Assembly (NCBI GenBank): GCA_964057225.1
Contig: OZ059898.1
Coordinates: 2,170,001 to 2,234,000 of the forward strand
Source of the DNA: Auanema rhodensis
Lineage: Eukaryota > Nematoda > Chromadorea > Rhabditida > Rhabditidae
Length of the DNA: 64,000 nt
Direction of reading: 5' to 3'
A model generated the notes under the pieces. The model had not been told where the DNA came from and searched no databases. It saw nothing but the letters and a program-made list of their open reading frames with translations. Both the position numbers and the translations under genes were made by a program. This document shows positions 23,163 to 38,255 of the stretch, one piece after another (positions within the stretch are counted from its first letter, which is position 1; each line of letters starts with the position of its first letter).

Positions 23163-26100
23163 TTTCACCCTGAAGAATTAATTTTTTCGTTGAATAACAT
23201 TGTCCATCGTCTTTGCCTTGAAAAAAGGAATCTAAAAACATCTACTTTTTGCTAAATTATTTTGAAATTTTCTGAAAAAATTTTTGTCAAAATGTTTTTG
23301 GAAGCAATGTTGAGTGTACATGGAAACTCAACATACACTAATGCATCATTTTTCAAACGATCATAACTAATTTTTGTATTAAGCGTTTCTCAATGTAGTA
23401 TAGTGCATTCGATGCGGATTTTTAAGCTGCGTCGATCTGTGTTATCAGATTTGCGCTAGCTTAAAAATGCACCGAGATATCAACTGATATAAGTTCACAC
23501 TTATATCCTCGATTTTCACCCTGAAGATTTAATTTTTTCGTTGAATAACATTGTCCATCGTCTTTGCCTTGAAAAATGGAATCTAAAAACATCTACTTTT
23601 TGCTAAATTATTTTGAAATTTTTCGAAAAAATTTTTGTCAAAATGTTTTTGGAAGCAATGTTGAGTGTACATCGAAACTCAACATACACTAATGCATCAT
23701 TTTTCAAACGATCATAACTAATTTTTGTATTAAGCGTTTCTCAATGTAGTATAGTGCATTCGATGCGGATTTTTAAGCTGCGTCGATCTGTGTTATCAGA
23801 TTTGCGCTAGCTTAAAAATGCACCGAGATATCAACTGATATAAGTTCACACTTATATCCTCGATTTTCACCCTGAAGAATTAATTTTTTTGTTGAATAAC
23901 ATTGTCCATCGTCTTTGCCTTGAAAAAAGGAATCTAAAAACATCTACTTTTTGCTAAATTATTTTGAAATTTTTCGAAAAAATTTTTGTCAAAATGTTTT
24001 TGGAAGCAATGTTGAGTGTACATGGAAACTCAACATACACTAATGCATCATTTTTCAAACGATCATAACTAATTTTTGTATTAAGCGTTTCTCAATGTAG
24101 TATAGTGCATTCGATGCGGATTTTTAAGCTGCGTCGATCTGTGTTATCAGATTTGCGCTAGCTTAAAAATGCACCGAGATATCAACTGATATAAGTTCAA
24201 ACTTATATCCTCGATTTTCACCCTGAAGAATTAATTTTTTTGTTGAATAACATTGTCCATCGTCTTTGCCTTGAAAAAAGGAATCTAAAAACATCTACTT
24301 TTTGCTAAATTATTTTGAAATTTTTCGAAAAAATTTTTGTCAAAATGTTTTTGGAAGCAATGTTGAGTGTACATGGAAACTCAACATACACTAATGCATC
24401 ATTTTTCAAACGATCATAACTAATTTTTGTATTAAGCGTTTCTCAATGTAGTATAGTGCATTCGATGCGGATTTTTAAGCTGCGTCGATCTGTGTTATCA
24501 GATTTGCGCTAGCTTAAAAATGCACCGAGATATCAACTGATATAAGTTCAAACTTATATCCTCGATTTTCACCCTGAAGAATTAATTTTTTTGTTGAATA
24601 ACATTGTCCATCGTCTTTGCCTTGAAAAAAGGAATCTAAAAACATCTACTTTTTGCTAAATTATTTTGAAATTTTTCGAAAAAATTTTTGTCAAAATGTT
24701 TTTGGAAGCAATGTTGAGTGTACATGGAAACTCAACATACACTAATGCATCATTTTTCAAACGATCATAACTAATTTTTGTATTAAGCGTTTCTCAATGT
24801 AGTATAGTGCATTCGATGCGGATTTTTAAGCTGCGTCGATCTGTGTTATCAGATTTGCGCTAGCTTAAAAATACACCGAGATATCAACTGATATAAGTTC
24901 ACACTTATATCCTCGATTTTCACCCTGAAGATTTAATTTTTTCGTTGAATAACATTGTCCATCGTCTTTGCCTTGAAAAATGAAATCTAAAAACATCTAC
25001 TTTTTGCTAAATTATTTTGAAATTTTTCGAAAAAATTTTTGTCAAAATGTTTTTGGAAGCAATGTTGAGTGTACATGGAAACTCAACATACACTAATGCA
25101 TCATTTTTCAAACGATCATAACTAATTTTTGTATTAAGAGTTTCTCAATGTAGTATAGTGCATTCGATGCGGATTTTTAAGCTGCGTCGATCTGTGTTAT
25201 CAGATTTGCGCTAGCTTAAAAATGCACCGTGATATCAACTGATATAAGTTCACACTTATATCCTCGATTTTCACCCTGAAGAATTAATTTTTTCGTTGAA
25301 TAACATTGTCCATCGTCTTTGCCTTGAAAAATGGAATCTAAAAACATCTACTTTTTGCTAAATTATTTTGAAATTTTTCGAAAAAATTTTTGTCAAAATG
25401 TTTTTGGAAGCAATGTTGAGTGTACATGGAAACTCAACATACACTAATGCATCATTTTTCAAACGATCATAACTAATTTTTGTATTAAGCGTTTCTCAAT
25501 GTAGTATAGTGCATTCGATGCGGATTTTTAAGCTGCGTCGATCTGTGTTATCAGATTTGCGCTAGCTTAAAAATGCACCGAGATATCAACTGATATAAGT
25601 TCAAACTTATATCCTCGATTTTCACCCTGAAGAATTAATTTTTTTGTTGAATAACATTGTCCATCGTCTTTGCCTTGAAAAAAGGAATCTAAAAACATCT
25701 ACTTTTTGCTAAATTATTTTGAAATTTTCTGAAAAAATTTTTGTCAAAATGTTTTTGGAAGCAATGTTGAGTGTACATGGAAACTCAACATACACTAATG
25801 CATCATTTTTCAAACGATCATAACTAATTTTTGTATTAAGCGTTTCTCAATGTAGTATAGTGCATTCGATGCGGATTTTTAAGCTGCGTCGATCTGTGTT
25901 ATCAGATTTGCGCTAGCTTAAAAATGCACCGAGATATCAACTGATATAAGTTCACACTTATATCCTCGATTTTCACCCTGAAGATTTAATTTTTTCGTTG
26001 AATAACATTGTCCATCGTCTTTGCCTTGAAAAAAGGAATCTAAAAACATCTACTTTTTGCTAAATTATTTTGAAATTTTTCGAAAAAATTTTTGTCAAAA

Positions 26101-27376
26101 TGTTTTTGGAAGCAATGTTGAGTGTACATGGAAACTCAACATACACTAATGCATCATTTTTCAAACGATCATAACTAATTTTTGTATTAAGCGTTTCTCA
26201 ATGTAGTATAGTGCATTCGATGCGGATTTTTAAGCTGCGTCGATCTGTGTTATCAGATTTGCGCTAGCTTAAAAATGCACCGAGATATCAACTGATATAA
26301 GTTCACACTTATATCCTCGATTTTCACCCTGAAGAATTAATTTTTTTGTTGAATAACATTGTCCATCGTCTTTGCCTTGAAAAAAGGAATCTAAAAACAT
26401 CTACTTTTTGCTAAATTATTTTGAAATTTTTCGAAAAAATTTTTGTCAAAATGTTTTTGGAAGCAATGTTGAGTGTACATGGAAACTCAACATACACTAA
26501 TGCATCATTTTTCAAACGATCATAACTAATTTTTGTATTAAGCGTTTCTCAATGTATTATAGTGCATTCGATGCGGATTTTTAAGCTGCGTCGATCTGTG
26601 TTATCAGATTTGCGCTAGCTTAAAAATGCACCGTGAAATCAACTGATATAAGTTCACACTTATATCCTCGATTTTCACCCTGAAGAATTAATGTTTTCGT
26701 TGAATAACATTGTCAATCGTCTTTGCCTTGAAAAAAGGAATCTAAAAACATCTACTTTTTGCTAAATTATTTTGAAATTTTTCGAAAAAATTTTTGTCAA
26801 AATGTTTTTGGAAGCAATGTTGAGTGTACATGGAAACTCAACATACACTAATGCATCATTTTTCAAACGATCATAACTAATTTTTGTATTAAGCGTTTCT
26901 CAATGTAGTATAGTGCATTCGATGCGGATTTTTAAGCTGCGTCGATCTGTGTTATCAGATTTGCGCTAGCTTAAAAATGCACCGAGATATCAACTGATAT
27001 AAGTTCAAACTTATATCCTCGATTTTCACCCTGAAGATTTAATTTTTTTGTTGAATAACATTGTCCATCGTCTTTGCCTTGAAAAAAGGAATCTAAAAAC
27101 ATCTACTTTTTGCTAAATTATTTTGAAATTTTCTGAAAAAATTTTTGTCAAAATGTTTTTGGAAGCAATGTTGAGTGTACATGGAAACTCAACATACACT
27201 AATGCATCATTTTTCAAACGATCATAACTAATTTTTGTATTAAGCGTTTCTCAATGTAGTATAGTGCATTCGATGCGGATTTTTAAGCTGCGTCGATCTG
27301 TGTTATCAGATTTGCGCTAGCTTAAAAATGCACCGAGATATCAACTGATATAAGTTCACACTTATATCCTCGATTT

Positions 27377-27568
27377 TCACCCTGAAGATTTAATTTTTTC
27401 GTTGAATAACATTGTCCATCGTCTTTGCCTTGAAAAATGGAATCTAAAAACATCTACTTTTTGCTGAATTATTTTGAAATTTTTCGAAAAAATTTTTGTC
27501 AAAATGTTTTTGGAAGCAATGTTGAGTGTACATGGAAACTCAACATACACTAATGCATCATTTTTCAA
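27377..27568 (-). other. Chance 63-codon open frame in monomer M79, not a gene
   Basis: A 63-codon frame is open on the minus strand only because pos 92 of this monomer (27466) is G instead of A. That turns a TAG stop, present in this frame in the other monomers, into CAG (Gln). The frame lies wholly within satellite sequence, has no recognisable domain, signal peptide or membrane segment, and ends at a TGA formed by the monomer landmark. An identical copy is at 53351-53542. I see no support for translation. It is listed because it marks a duplication. Confidence 0.1.
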
Positions 27569-27725
27569 ACGATCATAACTAATTTTTGTATTAAGCGTTT
27601 CTCAATGTAGTATAGTGCATTCGATGCGGATTTTTAAGCTGCGTCGATCTGTGTTATCAGATTTGCGCTAGCTTAAAAATGCACCGAGATATCAACTGAT
27701 ATAAGTTCACACTTATATCCTCGAT

Positions 27726-29129
27726 TTTCACCCTGAAGAATTAATTTTTTTGTTGAATAACATTGTCCATCGTCTTTGCCTTGAAAAAAGGAATCTAAAA
27801 ACATCTACTTTTTGCTAAATTATTTTGAAATTTTTCGAAAAAATTTTTGTCAAAATGTTTTTGGAAGCAATGTTGAGTGTACATGGAAACTCAACATACA
27901 CTAATGCATCATTTTTCAAACGATCATAACTAATTTTTGTATTAAGCGTTTCTCAATGTATTATAGTGCATTCGATGCGGATTTTTAAGCTGCGTCGATC
28001 TGTGTTATCAGATTTGCGCTAGCTTAAAAATGCACCGTGAAATCAACTGATATAAGTTCACACTTATATCCTCGATTTTCACCCTGAAGAATTAATGTTT
28101 TCGTTGAATAACATTGTCAATCGTCTTTGCCTTGAAAAAAGGAATCTAAAAACATCTACTTTTTGCTAAATTATTTTGAAATTTTTCGAAAAAATTTTTG
28201 TCAAAATGTTTTTGGAAGCAATGTTGAGTGTACATGGAAACTCAACATACACTAATGCATCATTTTTCAAACGATCATAACTAATTTTTGTATTAAGCGT
28301 TTCTCAATGTAGTATAGTGCATTCGATGCGGATTTTTAAGCTGCGTCGATCTGTGTTATCAGATTTGCGCTAGCTTAAAAATGCACCGAGATATCAACTG
28401 ATATAAGTTCACACTTATATCCTCGATTTTCACCCTGAAGAATTAATTTTTTTGTTGAATAACATTGTCCATCGTCTTTGCCTTGAAAAAAGGAATCTAA
28501 AAACATCTACTTTTTGCTAAATTATTTTGAAATTTTTCGAAAAAATTTTTGTCAAAATGTTTTTGGAAGCAATGTTGAGTGTACATGGAAACTCAACATA
28601 CACTAATGCATCATTTTTCAAACGATCATAACTAATTTTTGTATTAAGCGTTTCTCAATGTATTATAGTGCATTCGATGCGGATTTTTAAGCTGCGTCGA
28701 TCTGTGTTATCAGATTTGCGCTAGCTTAAAAATGCACCGTGAAATCAACTGATATAAGTTCACACTTATATCCTCGATTTTCACCCTGAAGAATTAATGT
28801 TTTCGTTGAATAACATTGTCAATCGTCTTTGCCTTGAAAAAAGGAATCTAAAAACATCTACTTTTTGCTAAATTATTTTGAAATTTTTCGAAAAAATTTT
28901 TGTCAAAATGTTTTTGGAAGCAATGTTGAGTGTACATGGAAACTCAACATACACTAATGCATCATTTTTCAAACGATCATAACTAATTTTTGTATTAAGC
29001 GTTTCTCAATGTAGTATAGTGCATTCGATGCGGATTTTTAAGCTGCGTCGATCTGTGTTATCAGATTTGCGCTAGCTTAAAAATGCACCGAGATATCAAC
29101 TGATATAAGTTCACACTTATATCCTCGAT
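27726..29129. repeat. Dimer duplicated in copy 1 only (M80-M81, M82-M83)
   Basis: M80 and M82 both have 26T, 236T, 313T and 316A. M81 and M83 both have 21G and 43A. This 702-bp pair is present twice here but once in the downstream copy (M154-M155, 53700-54401), which accounts for the change in offset from 74 monomers at M79 to 72 monomers at M85. Confidence 0.8.
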
Positions 29130-32100
29130 TTTCACCCTGAAGAATTAATTTTTTTGTTGAATAACATTGTCCATCGTCTTTGCCTTGAAAAAAGGAATCT
29201 AAAAACATCTACTTTTTGCTAAATTATTTTGAAATTTTTCGAAAAAATTTTTGTCAAAATGTTTTTGGAAGCAATGTTGAGTGTACATGGAAACTCAACA
29301 TACACTAATGCATCATTTTTCAAACGATCATAACTAATTTTTGTATTAAGCGTTTCTCAATGTAGTATAGTGCATTCGATGCGGATTTTTAAGCTGCGTC
29401 GATCTGTGTTATCAGATTTGCGCTAGCTTAAAAATGCACCGAGATATCAACTGATATAAGTTCAAACTTATATCCTCGATTTTCACCCTGAAGAATTAAT
29501 TTTTTTGTTGAATAACATTGTCCATCGTCTTTGCCTTGAAAAAAGGAATCTAAAAACATCTACTTTTTGCTAAATTATTTTGAAATTTTTCGAAAAAATT
29601 TTTGTCAAAATGTTTTTGGAAGCAATGTTGAGTGTACATGGAAACTCAACATACACTAATGCATCATTTTTCAAACGATCATAACTAATTTTTGTATTAA
29701 GCGTTTCTCAATGTAGTATAGTGCATTCGATGCGGATTTTTAAGCTGCGTCGATTTGTGTTATCAGATTTGCGCTAGCTTAAAAATGCACCGAGATATAA
29801 ACTGATATAAGTTCACACTTATATCCTCGATTTTCACCCAGAAGATTTAATTTTTTCGTTGAATAACATTGTCCATCGTCTTTGCCTTGTAAAATGGAAT
29901 CTAAAAACATCTACTTTTTGCTAAATTATTTTGAAATTTTTCGAAAAAATTTTTGTCAAAATGTTTTTGGAAGCAATGTTGAGTGTACATGGAAACTCAA
30001 CATACACTAATGCATCATTTTTCAAACGATCATAACTAATTTTTGTTTTAAGCGTTTCTCAATGTAGTATAGTGCATTCGATGCGGATTTTTAAGCTGCG
30101 TCGATCTGTGTTATCAGATTTGCGCTAGCTTAAAAATGCACCGAGATATCAACTGATATAAGTTCACACTTATATCCTCGATTTTCACCCTGAAGAATTA
30201 ATTTTTTTGTTGAATAACATTGTCCATCGTCTTTGCCTTGAAAAAAGGAATCTAAAAACATCTACTTTTTGCTAAATTATTTTGAAATTTTTCGAAAAAA
30301 TTTTTGTCAAAATGTTTTTGGAAGCAATGTTGAGTGTACATGGAAACTCAACATACACTAATGCATCATTTTTCAAACGATCATAACTAATTTTTGTATT
30401 AAGCGTTTCTCAATGTATTATAGTGCATTCGATGCGGATTTTTAAGCTGCGTCGATCTGTGTTATCAGATTTGCGCTAGCTTAAAAATGCACCGTGAAAT
30501 CAACTGATATAAGTTCACACTTATATCCTCGATTTTCACCCTGAAGAATTAATGTTTTCGTTGAATAACATTGTCAATCGTCTTTGCCTTGAAAAAAGGA
30601 ATCTAAAAACATCTACTTTTTGCTAAATTATTTTGAAATTTTTCGAAAAAATTTTTGTCAAAATGTTTTTGGAAGCAATGTTGAGTGTACATGGAAACTC
30701 AACATACACTAATGCATCATTTTTCAAACGATCATAACTAATTTTTGTATTAAGAGTTTCTCAATGTAGTATAGTGCATTCGATGCGGATTTTTAAGCTG
30801 CGTCGATCTGTGTTATCAGATTTGCGCTAGCTTAAAAATGCACCGAGATATCAACTGATATAAGTTCACACTTATATCCTCGATTTTCACCCTGAAGAAT
30901 TAATTTTTTTGTTGAATAACATTGTCCATCGTCTTTGCCTTGAAAAAAGGAATCTAAAAACATCTACTTTTTGCTAAATTATTTTGAAATTTTTCGAAAA
31001 AATTTTTGTCAAAATGTTTTTGGAAGCAATGTTGAGTGTACATGGAAACTCAACATACACTAATGCATCATTTTTCAAACGATCATAACTAATTTTTGTA
31101 TTAAGCGTTTCTCAATGTAGTATAGTGCATTCGATGCGGATTTTTAAGCTGCGTCGATCTGTGTTATCAGATTTGCGCTAGCTTAAAAATGCACCGAGAT
31201 ATCAACTGATATAAGTTCAAACTTATATCCTCGATTTTCACCCTGAAGAATTAATTTTTTTGTTGAATAACATTGTCCATCGTCTTTGCCTTGAAAAAAG
31301 GAATCTAAAAACATCTACTTTTTGCTAAATTATTTTGAAATTTTTCGAAAAAATTTTTGTCAAAATGTTTTTGGAAGCAATGTTGAGTGTACATGGAAAC
31401 TCAACATACACTAATGCATCATTTTTCAAACGATCATAACTAATTTTTGTATTAAGCGTTTCTCAATGTAGTATAGTGCATTCGATGCGGATTTTTAAGC
31501 TGCGTCGATCTGTGTTATCAGATTTGCGCTAGCTTAAAAATGCACCGAGATATCAACTGATATAAGTTCAAACTTATATCCTCGATTTTCACCCTGAAGA
31601 TTTAATTTTTTTGTTGAATAACATTGTCCATCGTCTTTGCCTTGAAAAAAGGAATCTAAAAACATCTACTTTTTGCTAAATTATTTTGAAATTTTCTGAA
31701 AAAATTTTTGTCAAAATGTTTTTGGAAGCAATGTTGAGTGTACATGGAAACTCAACATACACTAATGCATCATTTTTCAAACGATCATAACTAATTTTTG
31801 TATTAAGCGTTTCTCAATGTAGTATAGTGCATTCGATGCGGATTTTTAAGCTGCGTCGATCTGTGTTATCAGATTTGCGCTAGCTTAAAAATGCACCGAG
31901 ATATCAACTGATATAAGTTCACACTTATATCCTCGATTTTCACCCTGAAGATTTAATTTTTTCGTTGAATAACATTGTCCATCGTCTTTGCCTTGAAAAA
32001 TGGAATCTAAAAACATCTACTTTTTGCTAAATTATTTTGAAATTTTTCGAAAAAATTTTTGTCAAAATGTTTTTGGAAGCTATGTTGAGTGTACATGGAA

Positions 32101-35100
32101 ACTCAACATACACTAATGCATCATTTTTCAAACGATCATAACTAATTTTTGTATTAAGCGTTTCTCAATGTAGTATAGTGCATTCGATGCGGATTTTTAA
32201 GCTGCGTCGATCTGTGTTATCAGATTTGCGCTAGCTTAAAAATGCACCGAGATATCAACTGATATAAGTTCACACTTATATCCTCGATTTTCACCCTGAA
32301 GAATTAATTTTTTTGTTGAATAACATTGTCCATCGTCTTTGCCTTGAAAAAAGGAATCTAAAAACATCTACTTTTTGCTAAATTATTTTGAAATTTTTCG
32401 AAAAAATTTTTGTCAAAATGTTTTTGGAAGCAATGTTGAGTGTACATGGAAACTCAACATACACTAATGCATCATTTTTCAAACGATCATAACTAATTTT
32501 TGTATTAAGCGTTTCTCAATGTATTATAGTGCATTCGATGCGGATTTTTAAGCTGCGTCGATCTGTGTTATCAGATTTGCGCTAGCTTAAAAATGCACCG
32601 TGAAATCAACTGATATAAGTTCACACTTATATCCTCGATTTTCACCCTGAAGAATTAATGTTTTCGTTGAATAACATTGTCAATCGTCTTTGCCTTGAAA
32701 AAAGGAATCTAAAAACATCTACTTTTTGCTAAATTATTTTGAAATTTTTCGAAAAAATTTTTGTCAAAATGTTTTTGGAAGCAATGTTGAGTGTACATGG
32801 AAACTCAACATACACTAATGCATCATTTTTCAAACGATCATAACTAATTTTTGTATTAAGCGTTTCTCAATGTATTATAGTGCATTCGATGCGGATTTTT
32901 AAGCTGCGTCGATCTGTGTTATCAGATTTGCGCTAGCTTAAAAATGCACCGTGAAATCAACTGATATAAGTTCACACTTATATCCTCGATTTTCACCCTG
33001 AAGAATTAATGTTTTCGTTGAATAACATTGTCAATCGTCTTTGCCTTGAAAAAAGGAATCTAAAAACATCTACTTTTTGCTAAATTATTTTGAAATTTTT
33101 CGAAAAAATTTTTGTCAAAATGTTTTTGGAAGCAATGTTGAGTGTACATGGAAACTCAACATACACTAATGCATCATTTTTCAAACGATCATAACTAATT
33201 TTTGTATTAAGCGTTTCTCAATGTAGTATAGTGCATTCGATGCGGATTTTTAAGCTGCGTCGATCTGTGTTATCAGATTTGCGCTAGCTTAAAAATGCAC
33301 CGAGATATCAACTGATATAAGTTCAAACTTATATCCTCGATTTTCACCCTGAAGAATTAATTTTTTTGTTGAATAACATTGTCCATCGTCTTTGCCTTGA
33401 AAAAAGGAATCTAAAAACATCTACTTTTTGCTAAATTATTTTGAAATTTTTCGAAAAAATTTTTGTCAAAATGTTTTTGGAAGCAATGTTGAGTGTACAT
33501 GGAAACTCAACATACACTAATGCATCATTTTTCAAACGATCATAACTAATTTTTGTATTAAGCGTTTCTCAATGTAGTATAGTGCATTCGATGCGGATTT
33601 TTAAGCTGCGTCGATTTGTGTTATCAGATTTGCGCTAGCTTAAAAATGCACCGAGATATAAACTGATATAAGTTCACACTTATATCCTCGATTTTCACCC
33701 AGAAGATTTAATTTTTTCGTTGAATAACATTGTCCATCGTCTTTGCCTTGAAAAAAGGAATCTAAAAACATCTACTTTTTGCTAAATTATTTTGAAATTT
33801 TTCGAAAAAATTTTTGTCAAAATGTTTTTGGAAGCAATGTTGAGTGTACATGGAAACTCAACATACACTAATGCATCATTTTTCAAACGATCATAACTAA
33901 TTTTTGTATTAAGCGTTTCTCAATGTATTATAGTGCATTCGATGCGGATTTTTAAGCTGCGTCGATCTGTGTTATCAGATTTGCGCTAGCTTAAAAATGC
34001 ACCGTGAAATCAACTGATATAAGTTCACACTTATATCCTCGATTTTCACCCTGAAGAATTAATGTTTTCGTTGAATAACATTGTCAATCGTCTTTGCCTT
34101 GAAAAAAGGAATCTAAAAACATCTACTTTTTGCTAAATTATTTTGAAATTTTTCGAAAAAATTTTTGTCAAAATGTTTTTGGAAGCAATGTTGAGTGTAC
34201 ATGGAAACTCAACATACACTAATGCATCATTTTTCAAACGATCATAACTAATTTTTGTATTAAGAGTTTCTCAATGTAGTATAGTGCATTCGATGCGGAT
34301 TTTTAAGCTGCGTCGATCTGTGTTATCAGATTTGCGCTAGCTTAAAAATGCACCGAGATATCAACTGATATAAGTTCACACTTATATCCTCGATTTTCAC
34401 CCTGAAGAATTAATTTTTTTGTTGAATAACATTGTCCATCGTCTTTGCCTTGAAAAAAGGAATCTAAAAACATCTACTTTTTGCTAAATTATTTTGAAAT
34501 TTTTCGAAAAAATTTTTGTCAAAATGTTTTTGGAAGCAATGTTGAGTGTACATGGAAACTCAACATACACTAATGCATCATTTTTCAAACGATCATAACT
34601 AATTTTTGTATTAAGCGTTTCTCAATGTAGTATAGTGCATTCGATGCGGATTTTTAAGCTGCGTCGATCTGTGTTATCAGATTTGCGCTAGCTTAAAAAT
34701 GCACCGAGATATCAACTGATATAAGTTCAAACTTATATCCTCGATTTTCACCCTGAAGAATTAATTTTTTTGTTGAATAACATTGTCCATCGTCTTTGCC
34801 TTGAAAAAAGGAATCTAAAAACATCTACTTTTTGCTAAATTATTTTGAAATTTTTCGAAAAAATTTTTGTCAAAATGTTTTTGGAAGCAATGTTGAGTGT
34901 ACATGGAAACTCAACATACACTAATGCATCATTTTTCAAACGATCATAACTAATTTTTGTATTAAGCGTTTCTCAATGTAGTATAGTGCATTCGATGCGG
35001 ATTTTTAAGCTGCGTCGATCTGTGTTATCAGATTTGCGCTAGCTTAAAAATGCACCGAGATATCAACTGATATAAGTTCAAACTTATATCCTCGATTTTC

Positions 35101-35798
35101 ACCCTGAAGATTTAATTTTTTTGTTGAATAACATTGTCCATCGTCTTTGCCTTGAAAAAAGGAATCTAAAAACATCTACTTTTTGCTAAATTATTTTGAA
35201 ATTTTCTGAAAAAATTTTTGTCAAAATGTTTTTGGAAGCAATGTTGAGTGTACATGGAAACTCAACATACACTAATGCATCATTTTTCAAACGATCATAA
35301 CTAATTTTTGTATTAAGCGTTTCTCAATGTATTATAGTGCATTCGATGCGGATTTTTAAGCTGCGTCGATCTGTGTTATCAGATTTGCGCTAGCTTAAAA
35401 ATGCACCGTGAAATCAACTGATATAAGTTCACACTTATATCCTCGATTTTCACCCTGAAGAATTAATGTTTTCGTTGAATAACATTGTCAATCGTCTTTG
35501 CCTTGAAAAAAGGAATCTAAAAACATCTACTTTTTGCTAAATTATTTTGAAATTTTTCGAAAAAATTTTTGTCAAAATGTTTTTGGAAGCAATGTTGAGT
35601 GTACATGGAAACTCAACATACACTAATGCATCATTTTTCAAACGATCATAACTAATTTTTGTATTAAGCGTTTCTCAATGTAGTATAGTGCATTCGATGC
35701 GGATTTTTAAGCTGCGTCGATCTGTGTTATCAGATTTGCGCTAGCTTAAAAATGCACCGAGATATCAACTGATATAAGTTCAAACTTATATCCTCGAT

Positions 35799-38255
35799 TT
35801 TCACCCTGAAGAATTAATTTTTTTGTTGAATAACATTGTCCATCGTCTTTGCCTTGGAAAAAGGAATCTAAAAACATCTACTTTTTGCTAAATTATTTTG
35901 AAATTTTTCGAAAAAATTTTTGTCAAAATGTTTTTGGAAGCAATGTTGAGTGTACATGGAAACTCAACATACACTAATGCATCATTTTTCAAACGATCAT
36001 AACTAATTTTTGTATTAAGCGTTTCTCAATGTAGTATAGTGCATTCGATGCGGATTTTTAAGCTGCGTCGATCTGTGTTATCAGATTTGCGCTAGCTTAA
36101 AAATGCACCGAGATATCAACTGATATAAGTTCAAACTTATATCCTCGATTTTCACCCTGAAGAATTAATTTTTTTGTTGAATAACATTGTCCATCGTCTT
36201 TGCCTTGAAAAAAGGAATCTAAAAACATCTACTTTTTGCTAAATTATTTTGAAATTTTTCGAAAAAATTTTTGTCAAAATGTTTTTGGAAGCAATGTTGA
36301 GTGTACATGGAAACTCAACATACACTAATGCATCATTTTTCAAACGATCATAACTAATTTTTGTATTAAGCGTTTCTCAATGTAGTATAGTGCATTCGAT
36401 GCGGATTTTTAAGCTGCGTCGATCTGTGTTATCAGATTTGCGCTAGCTTAAAAATGCACCGAGATATAAACTGATATAAGTTCACACTTATATCCTCGAT
36501 TTTCACCCAGAAGATTTAATTTTTTCGTTGAATAACATTGTCCATCGTCTTTGCCTTGTAAAATGGAATCTAAAAACATCTACTTTTTGCTAAATTATTT
36601 GGAAATTTTTCGAAAAAATTTTTGTCAAAATGTTTTTGGAAGCAATGTTGAGTGTACATGGAAACTCAACATACACTAATGCATCATTTTTCAAACGATC
36701 ATAACTAATTTTTGTATTAAGCGTTTCTCAATGTAGTATAGTGCATTCGATGCGGATTTTTAAGCTGCGTCGATCTGTGTTATCAGATTTGCGCTAGCTT
36801 AAAAATGCACCGAGATATCAACTGATATAAGTTCAAACTTATATCCTCGATTTTCACCCTGAAGAATTAATTTTTTTGTTGAATAACATTGTCCATCGTC
36901 TTTGCCTTGGAAAAAGGAATCTAAAAACATCTACTTTTTGCTAAATTATTTTGAAATTTTTCGAAAAAATTTTTGTCAAAATGTTTTTGGAAGCAATGTT
37001 GAGTGTACATGGAAACTCAACATACACTAATGCATCATTTTTCAAACGATCATAACTAATTTTTGTATTAAGCGTTTCTCAATGTAGTATAGTGCATTCG
37101 ATGCGGATTTTTAAGCTGCGTCGATCTGTGTTATCAGATTTGCGCTAGCTTAAAAATGCACCGAGATATCAACTGATATAAGTTCACACTTATATCCTCG
37201 ATTTTCACCCTGAAGATTTAATTTTTTCGTTGAATAACATTGTCCATCGTCTTTGCCTTGAAAAATGGAATCTAAAAACATCTACTTTTTGCTAAATTAT
37301 TTTGAAATTTTTCGAAAAAATTTTTGTCAAAATGTTTTTGGAAGCAATGTTGAGTGTACATGGAAACTCAACATACACTAATGCATCATTTTTCAAACGA
37401 TCATAACTAATTTTTGTATTAAGAGTTTCTCAATGTAGTATAGTGCATTCGATGCGGATTTTTAAGCTGCGTCGATCTGTGTTATCAGATTTGCGCTAGC
37501 TTAAAAATGCACCGAGATATCAACTGATATAAGTTCACACTTATATCCTCGATTTTCACCCTGAAGATTTAATTTTTTTGTTGAATAACATTGTCCATCG
37601 TCTTTGCCTTGAAAAAAGGAATCTAAAAACATCTACTTTTTGCTAAATTATTTTGAAATTTTTCGAAAAAATTTTTGTCAAAATGTTTTTGGAAGCAATG
37701 TTGAGTGTACATGGAAACTCAACATACACTAATGCATCATTTTTCAAACGATCATAACTAATTTTTGTATTAAGCGTTTCTCAATGTAGTATAGTGCATT
37801 CGATGCGGATTTTTAAGCTGCGTCGATCTGTGTTATCAGATTTGCGCTAGCTTAAAAATGCACCGAGATATCAACTGATATAAGTTCAAACTTATATCCT
37901 CGATTTTCACCCTGAAGAATTAATTTTTTTGTTGAATAACATTGTCCATCGTCTTTGCCTTGAAAAAAGGAAACTAAAAACATCTACTTTTTGCTAAATT
38001 ATTTTGAAATTTTTCGAAAAAATTTTTGTCAAAATGTTTTTGGAAGCAATGTTGAGTGTACATGGAAACTCAACATACACTAATGCATCATTTTTCAAAC
38101 GATCATAACTAATTTTTGTATTAAGCGTTTCTCAATGTAGTATAGTGCATTCGATGCGGATTTTTAAGCTGCGTCGATCTGTGTTATCAGATTTGCGCTA
38201 GCTTAAAAATGCACCGAGATATCAACTGATATAAGTTCAAACTTATATCCTCGAT
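35799..38255. repeat. Seven-monomer higher-order repeat, copy 1
   Basis: M103-M109 run: 59G with 336A; 26T with 319A; 9A with 59T, 101G and 336A; 59G; 15T/64T with 222A; 15T with 26T and 336A; 26T with A at pos 68 and 336A. The same order starts again 2,457 bp (7 x 351) downstream. Confidence 0.85.

Larger units (their letters stand above)
23163..35798. repeat. Large segmental duplication, copy 1 (36 monomers)
   Basis: The order of variants in M67-M102 is found again in M135-M174. Shared rare markers include 330T just before the segment, 160C in M68, 307A in M71, 92G in M79, 216T in M86, 134T in the A-to-T sense at GCTATG in M92, and mosaic monomers M94, M97 and M101. This copy has one extra pair (M82-M83) relative to copy 2. 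From M85 to M102 (29481-35798) the diagnostic sites match copy 2 one for one at an offset of exactly 72 monomers (25,272 bp). Confidence 0.85.

Noticed and set aside
27377-27568. Minus-strand 63-codon open frame as a protein gene (same at 53351-53542)
   Set aside because: It lies wholly within one satellite monomer, is opened by a single stop-removing substitution, has no recognisable domain, and its neighbours carry the stop. The second copy is explained by segmental duplication.
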